From an uncultured Sphingomonadaceae bacterium (GTDB lineage Bacteria > Pseudomonadota > Alphaproteobacteria > Sphingomonadales > Sphingomonadaceae): a DNA stretch of 64,000 bases. The translations under genes and the position numbers were made by a program. The stretch covers positions 186,001-250,000 of the forward strand of contig CANMEE010000002.1 in the NCBI GenBank assembly GCA_947496865.1, read 5' to 3'. The notes below the pieces were generated by a model. The model was not told the origin of the DNA, did not search any database, and saw only the letters and a program-made list of their open reading frames with translations. Positions 53,393 through 62,485 of this stretch are shown piece after piece (the stretch's first letter is position 1; each line of letters starts with the position of its first letter).

Positions 53393-53953
53393 TTGACCGA
53401 TATGACTGCCATTGTGAACTTGATCAGACCGGAAGCGGATGCTTTGGGTTTTGAACTGGTGCGTGTGCAGTTTGTGTCGGGCGCGGATGAACCGACCTTG
53501 CAGATCATGGCGGAGCGTCCGGAAACCGGACAGCTCGGCATTGATGATTGCGCAGCCTTGTCGCGGCGTATTTCAGCGAAATTTGATGAGCTGGAAGAAG
53601 AGGGCCGTGATCCGATTGAAAATGCTTACCGGCTCGAAGTGAGCTCGCCCGGCATTGATCGGCCGCTAACCCGTGCAAAAGATTATGCAAATTGGGCTGG
53701 CCATGAGGCGCGGATGAACCTTATTGAAGCTGTTTCGGGCAAGAAACAGTTGCGCGGCTTGATCGAAGGCATTGAAGGTGAGATAATAGCGATTGACGAT
53801 CGCAAGGCGGGGCGTCAAACGACCAGCCTAGATAATGTTCACAGCGCAAAGCTGATGCTGACCGATGCTCTGATTGCTGCGACCATCCCGGTTACTGCCG
53901 ATGGCGCGGACGAAATTGAAGAAGAACCTCTAAACGAAGAACAGGAAGACTAA
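53393..53953 (+). CDS. rimP: Ribosome maturation factor RimP
   Basis: 186 residues. The start is TTG at 53393 with AGGA 6 nt upstream; ATG 53402 lies three codons later but is further from the signal. Family core: IRPEADALGFELVRVQF, IDDCAALSRRIS and YRLEVSSPGIDRPLTR. The C-terminus is acidic. RimP binds the 30S head and is needed for its maturation. It opens the conserved rimP-nusA-ylxR-infB-rbfA operon; nusA starts 2 bp downstream. Confidence 0.95.
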   Translation: MTDMTAIVNLIRPEADALGFELVRVQFVSGADEPTLQIMAERPETGQLGIDDCAALSRRISAKFDELEEEGRDPIENAYRLEVSSPGIDRPLTRAKDYANWAGHEARMNLIEAVSGKKQLRGLIEGIEGEIIAIDDRKAGRQTTSLDNVHSAKLMLTDALIAATIPVTADGADEIEEEPLNEEQED

Positions 53954-53955
53954 TC

Positions 53956-55587
53956 ATGGCCAGTGCCATTTCTGCGAATAAAGCCGAACTGCTAGCAATT
54001 GCCAATGCGGTTGCATCGGAAAAGATGATCGACAAAGCCATTGTGGTTGAAGCGATGGAAGAGGCGATCCAGAAAGCGGCCCGGGCGCGCTATGGTGCTG
54101 AAAATGATATTCGCGCCAAGCTCGACCTGCAAACCGGTGACCTGCGTCTCTGGCGTGTGGTTGAGGTGGTCGAAGAAGTTGAAGATTATTTCAAGCAGGT
54201 TGACCTGAAACAGGCTGAAAAGCTCGAAAAAGGTTCAAAACTGGGCGATTTTATCGTTGATCCGCTGCCCGCTGTTGATCTCGGCCGTATTGATGCGCAG
54301 TCGGCAAAACAGGTGATCTTCCAGAAAGTCCGCGATGCAGAGCGTGAGCGGCAGTTTGAAGAATTTAAGGACCGCGCTGGCGAAATCATCACCGGTGTCG
54401 TGAAATCGGTCGAGTTCGGCCATGTTGTTGTCGATTTGGGCCGCGCTGAAGGCGTTATCCGTCGCGATCAGCAAATTCCGCGTGAAGCCGCCCGTGTTGG
54501 TGATCGCGTCCGTTCGCTGATCATGAATGTTCGCCGTGAAAACCGTGGACCACAGATATTCCTGTCGCGCGCACATCCTGATTTCATGAAACTCTTGTTC
54601 GCACAGGAAGTTCCTGAAATTTACGACGGCATTATCGAAATTAAAGCCGCCGCCCGTGATCCGGGCAGTCGCGCCAAAATCGGTGTGATCAGCCAGGACA
54701 GCTCAATCGATCCGGTTGGTGCTTGTGTGGGTATGAAGGGTAGCCGCGTTCAGGCCGTCGTGCAGGAAATGCAGGGCGAGAAAATCGACATTATTCCTTG
54801 GTCCGACGATATCGCGACCTTTGTCGTCAACGCATTGCAGCCTGCAACGGTTAGCCGCGTGCTGATCGACGAAGAAGAAGGTCGCATCGAAGTGGTTGTT
54901 CCTGATGATCAGCTCAGTCTTGCCATTGGTCGCCGCGGACAAAATGTTCGTCTGGCCTCACAGCTGACCGGTCTGGCCATCGACATCATGACCGAAGCGG
55001 ACAGCAGCGAGAAACGTCAGGCCGAATTCGCTTTACGCACAGCGATGTTCCAGGAAGATCTGGACGTGGACGAGACCTTGTCGCAGTTGCTGGTTGCTGA
55101 AGGCTTCAGTGAAATGGAAGAAGTCGCTTATGTGGCTCCTGAAGAGCTTTCGAATATCGAAGGCTTTGACGATGAGCTGGCGGCCGAGTTGCAAAGCCGT
55201 GCACTGGAAGCATTGGAGCGTCGCGAAGCGGCTGCCAAGGCAGAACGTACCGAACTTGGTGTTGAAGATGCGATTGCCGAACTGCCTTACATGACCGAAG
55301 CCATGCTGGTGACCTTGGGTAAAGCGGGTCTCAAGACTCTCGACGATGTTGCTGATCTGGCGACTGACGAACTGGTCTTGAAACGCAAAGCCGAGCCGCG
55401 TCGCCGCAATGACAATCGCAAGCCTGAGCCCGATGGCGTATTGGCGACCTATGGTCTGACCGAAGAGCAGGGCAATGAGATTATCATGGCCGCTCGCGCG
55501 CACTGGTTCGAAGATGAAGACGATGCCGCAGCACCTGCTGCTGAGGCAGAAAAAGGGGAGGACGCTAATGCGGAAGCTCCCCAATGA
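53956..55587 (+). CDS. nusA: Transcription termination/antitermination protein NusA
   Basis: 543 residues. Order: N-terminal RNAP-binding domain, S1 domain beginning about residue 140 (IITGVVKSVEFGHVVVDLGRAEGVI), two KH domains with GACVGMKGSRVQAVVQEM and LAIGRRGQNVRLASQLTG, and an acidic C-terminal region with two helix-hairpin-helix-like repeats (LVAEGFSEMEEVAYV; MLVTLGKAGLKTLDDVADL). It controls pausing and termination and couples rRNA antitermination. The ylxR gene overlaps its end by 20 bp. Confidence 0.97.
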   Translation: MASAISANKAELLAIANAVASEKMIDKAIVVEAMEEAIQKAARARYGAENDIRAKLDLQTGDLRLWRVVEVVEEVEDYFKQVDLKQAEKLEKGSKLGDFIVDPLPAVDLGRIDAQSAKQVIFQKVRDAERERQFEEFKDRAGEIITGVVKSVEFGHVVVDLGRAEGVIRRDQQIPREAARVGDRVRSLIMNVRRENRGPQIFLSRAHPDFMKLLFAQEVPEIYDGIIEIKAAARDPGSRAKIGVISQDSSIDPVGACVGMKGSRVQAVVQEMQGEKIDIIPWSDDIATFVVNALQPATVSRVLIDEEEGRIEVVVPDDQLSLAIGRRGQNVRLASQLTGLAIDIMTEADSSEKRQAEFALRTAMFQEDLDVDETLSQLLVAEGFSEMEEVAYVAPEELSNIEGFDDELAAELQSRALEALERREAAAKAERTELGVEDAIAELPYMTEAMLVTLGKAGLKTLDDVADLATDELVLKRKAEPRRRNDNRKPEPDGVLATYGLTEEQGNEIIMAARAHWFEDEDDAAAPAAEAEKGEDANAEAPQ

Positions 55588-56269
55588 GACGCCTTCTAAA
55601 CCTTTAGATCGCGCACCACACCGTAAATGCATTTTGACTGGGGAAAGCCTTCCTCAGGAAGCATTGGTGCGTTTGGCGCTTAGCCCTGATGATGCGATCG
55701 CACCGGATGTGCGGGCCAAGGCACCTGGCCGCGGATCTTGGATCAGTGTGGATCGCACCGCGTTGGAAGAGGCGCAGGCCAAGGGCGCACTCAAAGGCGC
55801 CTTGGCGCGTGCCTTCAAGACCGGCAAGCTTGCTATTCCAGATGATCTGGCCCAGCAGGTTGAAAATGCGCTCGAACGCGCCACATTAGACAGGTTAGGG
55901 CTTGAATCGCGTGGCGGGATGCTCCTGACCGGCTCGGAAAAGATTGAAACGGCGGCACGGCAAGGCGATCTCAATATGCTTTTGCATGCCTCTGATGCTG
56001 GCCGTGACGGGTCGGCAAAACTGGATCAGGCCTGGCGGGTCGGCAGCGATCGCGAAGGTCAGGATATCCGTGGTCAGATATTGCCGGTGGACCGACAGGG
56101 CCTTTCTGTGGCATTGGGCCGTCAAAATGTCGTGCATATCGGAATAACCGACAAGCGCGCAGCGGGGCGAATATCGCACATGCTGGATAGATGGTGTCGC
56201 TTTATCGGTTATGATAAAGTCGATGGCGGCAGTGACGATGGCAGCGGGGCGGAAAAGAAGGTTGCGTGA
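55568..56269 (+). CDS. YlxR (DUF448) RNA-binding protein fused to a YlxQ/L7Ae-like domain
   Basis: 233 residues from ATG 55568, with GGGGAGGA 7 nt upstream; the longer frame from 55475 is nusA coding in another frame. The first part (about 18-100) is YlxR with RKCILTGESLPQEALVRLAL and APGRGSWIS. The second part (about 105-210) resembles the L7Ae/L30e fold of YlxQ (RGGMLLTGSEKIETAARQGDLNMLLHASDAGRDGSAKL). Both are probably nucleic-acid-binding; YlxR may regulate RNase P. The fused form between nusA and infB is usual in alphaproteobacteria. Confidence 0.92.
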   Translation: MRKLPNETPSKPLDRAPHRKCILTGESLPQEALVRLALSPDDAIAPDVRAKAPGRGSWISVDRTALEEAQAKGALKGALARAFKTGKLAIPDDLAQQVENALERATLDRLGLESRGGMLLTGSEKIETAARQGDLNMLLHASDAGRDGSAKLDQAWRVGSDREGQDIRGQILPVDRQGLSVALGRQNVVHIGITDKRAAGRISHMLDRWCRFIGYDKVDGGSDDGSGAEKKVA

Positions 56270-56334
56270 ACTGATTGTAAGTTGGTCAGTTAAGATATTG
56301 AAGTAATGAATTTTTTAAGGATTAAGTCTGTTCG

Positions 56335-58893
56335 ATGAGTGAAGATAACAAAGATACCGCGAAGCCTGCACGCAAGCCCTTGGGACTAAAGCGTTCGGTT
56401 GAGCCTGGTGAAGTCAAACAGACGTTTAGCCACGGACGGACCAATAAGGTCGTCGTCGAGGTCAAACGCCGTAAGCTGGTGGGCAAGCCTGGTGCACAGG
56501 AAGCTGCCAAGGATATCGTGCCGGAAACCCCGGTACCAGCTCCTGCGCCTGCTCCGGTAGAAGCGAAAAAACCTGCACCAACCCCTGCGCCGGCTCCTAA
56601 GCCCAAGCAGGAAGACGTGATGACGCGTCAGGAAAAGCAGGCCCAATTGCTACGTCAGGCCGAAGAAGAGCGTCTGAACGCTATGGAAGCCGCGCGCAAA
56701 CGCGATACCAAGGCCAAGAAAGATCAGACCGCCGACGACAAGAAGCGGGCTGAAGAAAAGGCCAAAGCCGAAGAAGAAGCGGCCAAAAAGGCACAAGAAG
56801 AAATCAAGGCTGCTGAAGAAGCGGCAGCGGCATCGGTTGCTGAAGCGGCTGAGGCACCGGAAGCAGACGAAGCGAAACCGGCTGCGACAACGGCCAGTCG
56901 TCCCCCAGCGCGTAAATTTACGCCCGTGGAAGCGCCGAAGCGGCCTGAACCGAAAGCCAAGCCGAAAACAGGACGCAGCGACCGTAATGATCGCCGCCAG
57001 TCTGGCAAATTGACCGTCAGCAGCGCATTACGTGGTGAAGATGGCGCAGCCCGCGCCCGCTCCCTCGCAGCGCTGAAACGTGCTCGTGAGAAAGAAAAGC
57101 GTGCGCAAATGTCCGGTCAGCCGCGTGAACCACGTGAGAAGCAGATCCGCGATGTGATTGTTCCGGAGGCGATTACCGTACAAGAGCTGTCCAAACGTAT
57201 GGGCGAAAAAGGCGCTGCCTTGGTCAAGTCCCTGTTCAACATGGGCTCCATGGTTACCGTCAACCAGACGATTGATCAGGATACAGCCGAATTGCTGGTC
57301 GAGGAATTTGGCCACAATATCCAGCGTGTGTCGGAAGCTGATGTTGAGATTGATGCGGAAAAAGACGTCGATCCGATCGAAACACAAAAACCGCGTCCTC
57401 CGGTTGTGACAATCATGGGCCATGTGGATCATGGTAAAACATCTCTTCTCGATGCTCTGCGCGGGACCGATGTGGTTGCCGGTGAAGCGGGTGGTATTAC
57501 CCAGCATATTGGCGCTTATCAGGTCAAAATGAAATCGGGTGACAAGGTTACGTTCCTTGATACACCGGGCCACGAAGCCTTTACCAGCATGCGTCTGCGT
57601 GGCGCCAATGCCACCGATATCGTGATTTTGGTGGTGGCTGCCGATGACGGCTTGATGCCGCAGACGATTGAAGCGATCAACCACACGAAAGCGGCCGGTG
57701 TGCCGATGATTGTGGCGATTAACAAGATCGACAAAGAAGGCGCGGATCCGACAACAGTTCGCACCCGTTTGCTCGAACATGAAGTGATCGTGGAAGCCAT
57801 GTCTGGTGATGTGCAGGATGTCGAAGTCTCTGCGCTCAAAAAGACCAATTTGGATGAGCTGATCGAGAAAATCCACCTGCAGGCGGAATTGCTTGAGCTC
57901 AAAGCCCGTCCAGATCGTCAGGCGGAAGGCATTGTCATCGAAGCGAAGCTTGATAAGGGTCGCGGACCGGTTGCCACTGTATTGGTGCAACGTGGTACAT
58001 TGAAACGTGGCGATATTTTTGTTGTGGGTTCGCAAACCGGTAAAGTTCGGGCAATGATCGACGACAAAGGTCAGCAAGTCAAAGAAGCTGGTCCATCAAC
58101 GCCGGTCGAAGTGCTTGGTTTGTCGGGCGTACCGTCCGCGGGTGATAAGCTGACCGTGGTCGAGAATGAATCCCGGGCACGCGAAGTTGCCACTTACCGT
58201 GCCGAGCAGCAGAAACTGCAACGCACGACACAAGCACCAACCAGTCTGGAAAATATGTTCTCTGCCGCGGCCGACAGCGCAGTTGAATTCCCGCTATTGG
58301 TCAAGGCCGATGTACAGGGCAGTACCGAAGCGATTGTGCAGGCGCTGAACAAGATATCCAACGATGATATCAAGGTTCGCATCTTGCACAGCGGCGTTGG
58401 CGCGATCACCGAGTCCGATGTGACCTTGGCGAGCGCGAGCAAGGCACCGATTATCGGCTTTAACGTGCGCCCCAATGCCAAGGCCCGCGAAATTGCCAAG
58501 CGTGATGGTGTGCGGCTCAAATATTTCGACATTATCTATGATCTGACCGATGAAATCCGCGCTGAAATGGCCGGTGAACTGGGTCCAGAGAAGATCGAGA
58601 ATGTCATGGGACGTGCCGAGGTCAAGGAAGTGTTCAAGTCCGGCAAGAAAGACAAAGCGGCCGGTTTGCTCGTTACCGAAGGCTCGCTCCGCAAAGGCCT
58701 GTTCGCGCGTCTCACCCGCGACGATGTCATTGTCAGCGCAACGACCATTGCGTCGCTGCGCCGGTTCAAGGACGATGTCGAGGAAGTGCGCGCCGGCATG
58801 GAATGTGGTGCGGTGCTCGAAGATACCAACGACATCAAACCGGGCGATATGCTCGAAGTCTTTGAGATTGAAGAGAAAGAACGCATTCTTTAA
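56335..58893 (+). CDS. infB: Translation initiation factor IF-2
   Basis: 852 residues. A long charged, low-complexity N-terminal region (about 1-270, rich in Ala, Lys and Glu) precedes the IF2-N like segment ([20 protein letters not shown]) and the GTPase domain with G1 GHVDHGKT at 362-369, G3 DTPGHEAF and G4 NKID. Domains II, III and IV follow, ending [17 protein letters not shown]. It brings fMet-tRNA to the 30S subunit and promotes subunit joining. Its TAA shares one base with the thioesterase start (TAATG). Confidence 0.97.
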   Translation: MSEDNKDTAKPARKPLGLKRSVEPGEVKQTFSHGRTNKVVVEVKRRKLVGKPGAQEAAKDIVPETPVPAPAPAPVEAKKPAPTPAPAPKPKQEDVMTRQEKQAQLLRQAEEERLNAMEAARKRDTKAKKDQTADDKKRAEEKAKAEEEAAKKAQEEIKAAEEAAAASVAEAAEAPEADEAKPAATTASRPPARKFTPVEAPKRPEPKAKPKTGRSDRNDRRQSGKLTVSSALRGEDGAARARSLAALKRAREKEKRAQMSGQPREPREKQIRDVIVPEAITVQELSKRMGEKGAALVKSLFNMGSMVTVNQTIDQDTAELLVEEFGHNIQRVSEADVEIDAEKDVDPIETQKPRPPVVTIMGHVDHGKTSLLDALRGTDVVAGEAGGITQHIGAYQVKMKSGDKVTFLDTPGHEAFTSMRLRGANATDIVILVVAADDGLMPQTIEAINHTKAAGVPMIVAINKIDKEGADPTTVRTRLLEHEVIVEAMSGDVQDVEVSALKKTNLDELIEKIHLQAELLELKARPDRQAEGIVIEAKLDKGRGPVATVLVQRGTLKRGDIFVVGSQTGKVRAMIDDKGQQVKEAGPSTPVEVLGLSGVPSAGDKLTVVENESRAREVATYRAEQQKLQRTTQAPTSLENMFSAAADSAVEFPLLVKADVQGSTEAIVQALNKISNDDIKVRILHSGVGAITESDVTLASASKAPIIGFNVRPNAKAREIAKRDGVRLKYFDIIYDLTDEIRAEMAGELGPEKIENVMGRAEVKEVFKSGKKDKAAGLLVTEGSLRKGLFARLTRDDVIVSATTIASLRRFKDDVEEVRAGMECGAVLEDTNDIKPGDMLEVFEIEEKERIL

Positions 58894-59345
58894 TGGCGGA
58901 TCAGTCTTTCTGGGGAACAGAATTGGTTGAGGCGCTGAAGCAAGAGGACGTGTTGGGCTTTAAACGCCCACCCTGTTCGGAATCGGTCAACGCCGTGATA
59001 CTGGAGGCGGATAAGGACACCGGCGCTGTTCGGATGAGTTTCGATGCGCCGCAAGCCTTTACGAGCCCGCGCGGCACGATTCAGGGTGGCTTTGTCGCCG
59101 CGATGGTTGATGAAGTGATTGGCATTCCGGTACTAGTCAAATCAGGCGGAGAAATAGCGCCACTGACACTGGATTTGAGCGTGACCTATATCAAGCCGGT
59201 CCTACCGGGCCGGGTCTATGGGGAAGGGCAGATTGTCCGCATGGGGCGGAGCATCGCTTTTCTCGAAGCACAGCTTTATGATGAGGCTGGCGCGCTTTTG
59301 GTAAAGGCGACATCCACGGCGAAGGTTGGACCAACGGTTAAGTAA
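58893..59345 (+). CDS. PaaI family hotdog-fold thioesterase
   Basis: 150 residues with one hotdog domain. [24 protein letters not shown] contains the catalytic/oxyanion region of PaaI-type thioesterases, with D in the position of the general base, followed by [37 protein letters not shown]. It probably hydrolyses an acyl-CoA of unknown structure. Start and stop are joined to infB and rbfA by one-base TAATG overlaps, so its expression is tied to translation factors; a functional reason is not evident. Confidence 0.88.
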   Translation: MADQSFWGTELVEALKQEDVLGFKRPPCSESVNAVILEADKDTGAVRMSFDAPQAFTSPRGTIQGGFVAAMVDEVIGIPVLVKSGGEIAPLTLDLSVTYIKPVLPGRVYGEGQIVRMGRSIAFLEAQLYDEAGALLVKATSTAKVGPTVK

Positions 59346-59746
59346 TGGCGAAATATAACGACACATCTCCTGAAGGCCGCTCGGTACGCCTCTTGCGCGT
59401 GGGCGAGCAGGTCCGGCATATTTTGTCCGAGCTGCTGATGCGCGGCGAGGTGCATGATGATGTTCTCACTTCTCACTCCGTCAGTGTGACTGAAGTACGC
59501 ATGTCGCCGGATTTGCGTCATGCGACGGTTTTCGTAAAACCTTTGCTCGGTGCCAATGAAGCCGATGTGCTCAAAGCGCTCAAAACCAATACCGCTTATT
59601 TCCAGAAGGAAGTCGCGAGCCGGGTGCAGATGAAATATGCAGCGAAGCTCAAATTTCTTGCGGACGAGAGCTTTGATACCGCCGAGCATATCGAGAATTT
59701 GCTGAGCAATCCCAAGGTTGCTCAGGATCTTAGCAAAGACGATTGA
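59345..59746 (+). CDS. rbfA: Ribosome-binding factor A
   Basis: 133 residues, single KH-like domain. [38 protein letters not shown] and the [19 protein letters not shown] ending match RbfA. It helps 30S maturation near the 16S 5' helix. It overlaps the thioesterase stop by one base. A repeat element follows before tdk. Confidence 0.95.
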   Translation: MAKYNDTSPEGRSVRLLRVGEQVRHILSELLMRGEVHDDVLTSHSVSVTEVRMSPDLRHATVFVKPLLGANEADVLKALKTNTAYFQKEVASRVQMKYAAKLKFLADESFDTAEHIENLLSNPKVAQDLSKDD

Positions 59747-59777
59747 ACCGGAAAATCGTAATTAACTGTTGATCGCC

Positions 59778-59827
59778 ACCCTGAATGTGTTTCAGGGTCG
59801 TACAAGATGCTGAAACACGTTCAGCAT
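59778..59827. repeat. Double-hairpin intergenic repeat (BIME-like)
   Basis: Two hairpins in tandem: ACCCTGAA at 59778-59785 pairs with TTCAGGGT at 59791-59798, and ATGCTGAA at 59807-59814 pairs with TTCAGCAT at 59820-59827, each with a 5-nt loop. The inner 15-mers of the two hairpins are near reverse complements of one another, so the whole element can also fold as one palindrome. It lies 22 bp before tdk. Confidence 0.8.
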
Positions 59828-59849
59828 GACGAAAGACTGAGGCAACCCG

Positions 59850-60428
59850 ATGGCCAAGCTCTATTTCTACTATAGCTCGATGAACGCGGGCAAATCGACC
59901 ACCCTGCTACAGGCGGATTTCAACTATCGCGAACGCGGCATGCAGACGATGCTGTGGACCGCGGCGCTCGATGATCGCAAGGAAGAGGGTTGGATTCATT
60001 CTCGTATTGGTCTCAAGAAAAAGGCACATCTGTTTGATAAATCAACAGATATGCTGGTAGAAATTAGTAGTGAACATGAATCCACCACATTGGATTGCGT
60101 GCTTATTGACGAAGCCCAATTCATGACCAAGGATCAGGTTTTCCAGGTTGCGCTGGTTGCTGATCAACTGCGCATACCGGTGCTGGCTTATGGTCTGCGC
60201 ACCGATTTTCAGGCGGCCTTATTTCCCGGCAGTGCTCAATTGCTGGCGATTGCGGATGAACTGGTCGAACTCAAAGCGGTGTGCGAATGTGGCAGCAAGT
60301 CCACAATGAACATGCGCGTCGATGAAGCAGGCAATCCGGTGCTGGCCGGCCAACAGACCGCCATTGGCGGCAATGAGCTCTACGTCGCGCTATGCCGCAA
60401 ACATTTCATGGAAAAACTCAATGGCTGA
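59850..60428 (+). CDS. tdk: Thymidine kinase
   Basis: 192 residues. P-loop SSMNAGKST at 9-17, Walker-B-like CVLIDEAQFMT, and a zinc site with cysteines in VCECGSK and the late ALCRKH, as in type II (TK1-like) thymidine kinases. It phosphorylates thymidine with ATP in the salvage pathway. The acetyltransferase gene overlaps its end by 8 bp. Confidence 0.96.
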   Translation: MAKLYFYYSSMNAGKSTTLLQADFNYRERGMQTMLWTAALDDRKEEGWIHSRIGLKKKAHLFDKSTDMLVEISSEHESTTLDCVLIDEAQFMTKDQVFQVALVADQLRIPVLAYGLRTDFQAALFPGSAQLLAIADELVELKAVCECGSKSTMNMRVDEAGNPVLAGQQTAIGGNELYVALCRKHFMEKLNG

Positions 60429-60960
60429 CCTGTCGGCGGTACTGGAACAAGCCCCGGTCCGTCTTGAACCCCTGGCCGAATATCATATCGAACCGCTGCG
60501 CGCGGCCTGCGCAGAGGATCAGGAGATTTGGGATATTTATCCGGTGTCGATGCTGGATGAGCATTTCGATAAGGCGATGAAGGCCTTTCACAGCACGGAT
60601 AGTTGGGTTCAGTTCGCGGTGATCCACACCGAATCCGGCAAATTGGTCGGAATGAGCAATTATATCAATCCCGACCCGGCCACCAAAGTCACCGAAATAG
60701 GCGGCACCTATATTGCGCCATCGGTGCGCGGCAGCGGCTTTAATGATGTCATGAAAAAGCTGATGATTGATCATGCCTTTGCCTGCGGCTTTACCCGCAT
60801 CGAATTCCGGGTGGATACCCGCAACAAACGCTCGATGGCGGCGGTGCTGAAATTGGGTGCCAAGCATGAAGGAACCTTGCGCAAGAACCGGATCACCTGG
60901 ACTGGCTTTATTCGTGACACGGCGGTGTTCGGACTGCTTCGGGATGAGTGGCGTCCGTGA
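60421..60960 (+). CDS. GNAT family N-acetyltransferase
   Basis: 179 residues from ATG 60421; the frame is open upstream inside tdk. RimJ/RimL-like GNAT: VRLEPLAEYHIEPLRAA at the start, EIGGTYIAPSVRGSGFNDVMKKLMIDHAF with the acetyl-CoA-binding A motif (V-R-G-S-G), then FRVDTRNKRSMAAVLKLGAKHEGTLRKNRI. It acetylates a protein N-terminus or a small molecule. It overlaps tdk by 8 bp and truB by at least 4 bp, so it is part of the same run of coupled genes. Confidence 0.9.
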   Translation: MADLSAVLEQAPVRLEPLAEYHIEPLRAACAEDQEIWDIYPVSMLDEHFDKAMKAFHSTDSWVQFAVIHTESGKLVGMSNYINPDPATKVTEIGGTYIAPSVRGSGFNDVMKKLMIDHAFACGFTRIEFRVDTRNKRSMAAVLKLGAKHEGTLRKNRITWTGFIRDTAVFGLLRDEWRP

Positions 60961-61931
60961 AACCCCATGGCTGGATCATTCTGGATAAGCCGCTGGAACT
61001 CGGATCAACTCAGGCCGTCGGCGCGGTTAAACGCAATCTGCGTGAGGCAGGATTGCTCGGTAAGGGCAAGGACAAGACCAAGGTTGGTCATGGCGGGACG
61101 TTGGACCCGTTGGCGACCGGAGTATTGCCCATAGCAATTGGCGAGGCGACGAAGCTGTGCGGCCGGATGCTGGATGCGTCCAAAATCTATGCGTTCACTA
61201 TTGCGTTTGGAAGCGAAACCGAGACGCTGGACGCAGAGGGGGATGTGTCGGAAACGTCCGACCATCTGCCGACACTGGCAGAGGTAGAGGCGATATTACC
61301 GCAATTTACCGGGCCGATCGAACAGATACCTCCAAAATATTCGGCGCTGAAAATTGATGGCAAACGGGCTTATGATCTGGCGCGGGCCGGCGTGGCGGTT
61401 GAGATGAAGATGCGCGCAGTTACTATTCATAGTCTGACCGTTAGTCCTGAGCTTGTCGAAGGGCGCCCATCGGCAGGGCGTGGTTCGACAGGCTCACCAC
61501 TAACGGAATTGGTGGATGAAATCACTCTCACCGCCAACGTCTCCAAAGGCACTTACATCCGCTCTCTTGCTCGCGATATTGCACGCGCACTCGGGACGGT
61601 CGGTCATGTCACGATGCTCCGCCGCACCAAGGCCGGACCGTTCACGCTGAAACATGCGATTTCGCTGGACAAACTCAATGAAATTGGTAAGGGCGCGGAC
61701 ATTAAAGATTATCTCTTGCCACTTGAGGCAGGGCTGGACGACATCCCGGCTTTTGACCTCACTCCTGATCAGGCGAGACTGCTTCGGCAAGGCCAACGGC
61801 TGGACGAACAGGATTTGATTGGGAACCCCGCCATAAACGGGCTCTTTTTAGCAACCGAGGATAGCTCTCCGGTCGCGCTGGCAGAGCTGGTTGATGGGAC
61901 CATCAAGGTCGTCCGCGGGTTTAATTTCTAA
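60948..61931 (+). CDS. truB: tRNA pseudouridine(55) synthase TruB with an in-frame repeat insert
   Basis: 327 residues from GTG 60948; GTG 60957, inside the acetyltransferase stop, would give 324. HGWIILDKPLELGSTQAVGAVK opens it, the catalytic aspartate lies in GHGGTLDPLATGVLPI, and NVSKGTYIRSLARDIA and TMLRRTKAGPF are conserved. It converts U55 in the tRNA T-arm to pseudouridine. Between the strand VTIHSL and the strand DEITLTANV are residues from about 164 to 187 (VSPELVEGRPSAGRGSTGSPLT) that are encoded by a 69-bp palindromic repeat also found outside genes. The frame is intact, so the protein is probably functional with an added loop. Confidence 0.95.
   Translation: MASVKPHGWIILDKPLELGSTQAVGAVKRNLREAGLLGKGKDKTKVGHGGTLDPLATGVLPIAIGEATKLCGRMLDASKIYAFTIAFGSETETLDAEGDVSETSDHLPTLAEVEAILPQFTGPIEQIPPKYSALKIDGKRAYDLARAGVAVEMKMRAVTIHSLTVSPELVEGRPSAGRGSTGSPLTELVDEITLTANVSKGTYIRSLARDIARALGTVGHVTMLRRTKAGPFTLKHAISLDKLNEIGKGADIKDYLLPLEAGLDDIPAFDLTPDQARLLRQGQRLDEQDLIGNPAINGLFLATEDSSPVALAELVDGTIKVVRGFNF
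61438..61506. repeat. Palindromic repeat, copy B (69 bp), inside truB
   Basis: The same 69-bp family as copy A, bounded by CCGTTAG and CTAACGG with the same inner arms (CTTGTCGAAG, GGTTCGACAGGC). Length is a multiple of three and no stop occurs in the truB frame. Confidence 0.9.
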
Positions 61932-61955
61932 AGATGTTCGAAGGAAAATAAGAAT

Positions 61956-62225
61956 ATGACGATTACCGCAGAAAAAAAACAGGAACTAATTGAAAAATTC
62001 GGCCAGACAAAGGGCGATACCGGTTCTCCAGAAGTGCAGGTTGCAGTCCTCACCGAGCGCATTGTAAACCTCACCGAGCATTTTAAAGGCCATCATAAAG
62101 ATAACCACTCACGTCGTGGTTTGTTGATGATGGTGAACAAGCGCCGCAGCTTGCTGGACTATCTCCGCAAGAAAGATGCAGGACGCTATTCCAAGTTGAT
62201 TAAAGATCTTGGTCTCCGGAAATAA
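61956..62225 (+). CDS. rpsO: 30S ribosomal protein S15
   Basis: 89 residues, exact usual length. [28 protein letters not shown] and [24 protein letters not shown] are hallmark S15 sequence. It binds the 16S central domain early in assembly. It follows truB by 24 bp and precedes pnp, the classical rpsO-pnp order, with a terminator between. Confidence 0.98.
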   Translation: MTITAEKKQELIEKFGQTKGDTGSPEVQVAVLTERIVNLTEHFKGHHKDNHSRRGLLMMVNKRRSLLDYLRKKDAGRYSKLIKDLGLRK

Positions 62226-62236
62226 GAGTTTCGAAG

Positions 62237-62266
62237 ACGGCCTCCCGATGGAGGCCGTTTTCTTTT
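62237..62266 (+). terminator. Intrinsic terminator after rpsO
   Basis: A 9-bp perfect stem, ACGGCCTCC at 62237-62245 with GGAGGCCGT at 62250-62258, loop CGAT, followed by a T-rich run (62258-62266). Confidence 0.92.
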
Positions 62267-62268
62267 GC

Positions 62269-62343
62269 CCGTTAGCCCTGAGCTCGTCGAAGGGTGCTGA
62301 TCGACAATCGATAGGCGTGGTTCGACAAGCTCACCACTAACGG
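62269..62343. repeat. Palindromic repeat, copy C (75 bp)
   Basis: Same boundaries and arms as copies A and B, but a central part 6 bp longer. It starts 3 bp after the T-run of the rpsO terminator, in the rpsO-pnp interval. Confidence 0.88.
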
Positions 62344-62445
62344 AAAAAGGCAATTTCTCACAATTCGGTGGGATTGCGCCACAAAGAATGGGGTAAAAAT
62401 GACCCCGAACCGCTGTTCAGCCGGATTGCTGGACAAATGAAAGCC

Positions 62446-62469
62446 CCCGCACTGCATAGGGCAGGCGGG
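62446..62469 (+). promoter_or_regulatory. Leader stem upstream of pnp
   Basis: CCCGC at 62446-62450 and CTGC at 62452-62455 pair with GCAG at 62461-62464 and GCGGG at 62465-62469, one bulged A and a 5-nt loop. It ends 16 nt above the pnp start. A smaller hairpin (GGGGT/ACCCC) lies at 62390-62406. Position resembles pnp leaders that are cut and autoregulated in other bacteria. Confidence 0.5.
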
Positions 62470-62485
62470 ACAAAGGAAAATACGA

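Noticed and set aside
55475-55567. Upstream extension of the YlxR gene
   Set aside because: The extra codons overlap nusA in another frame; ATG 55568 has a strong ribosome site and matches the family start.
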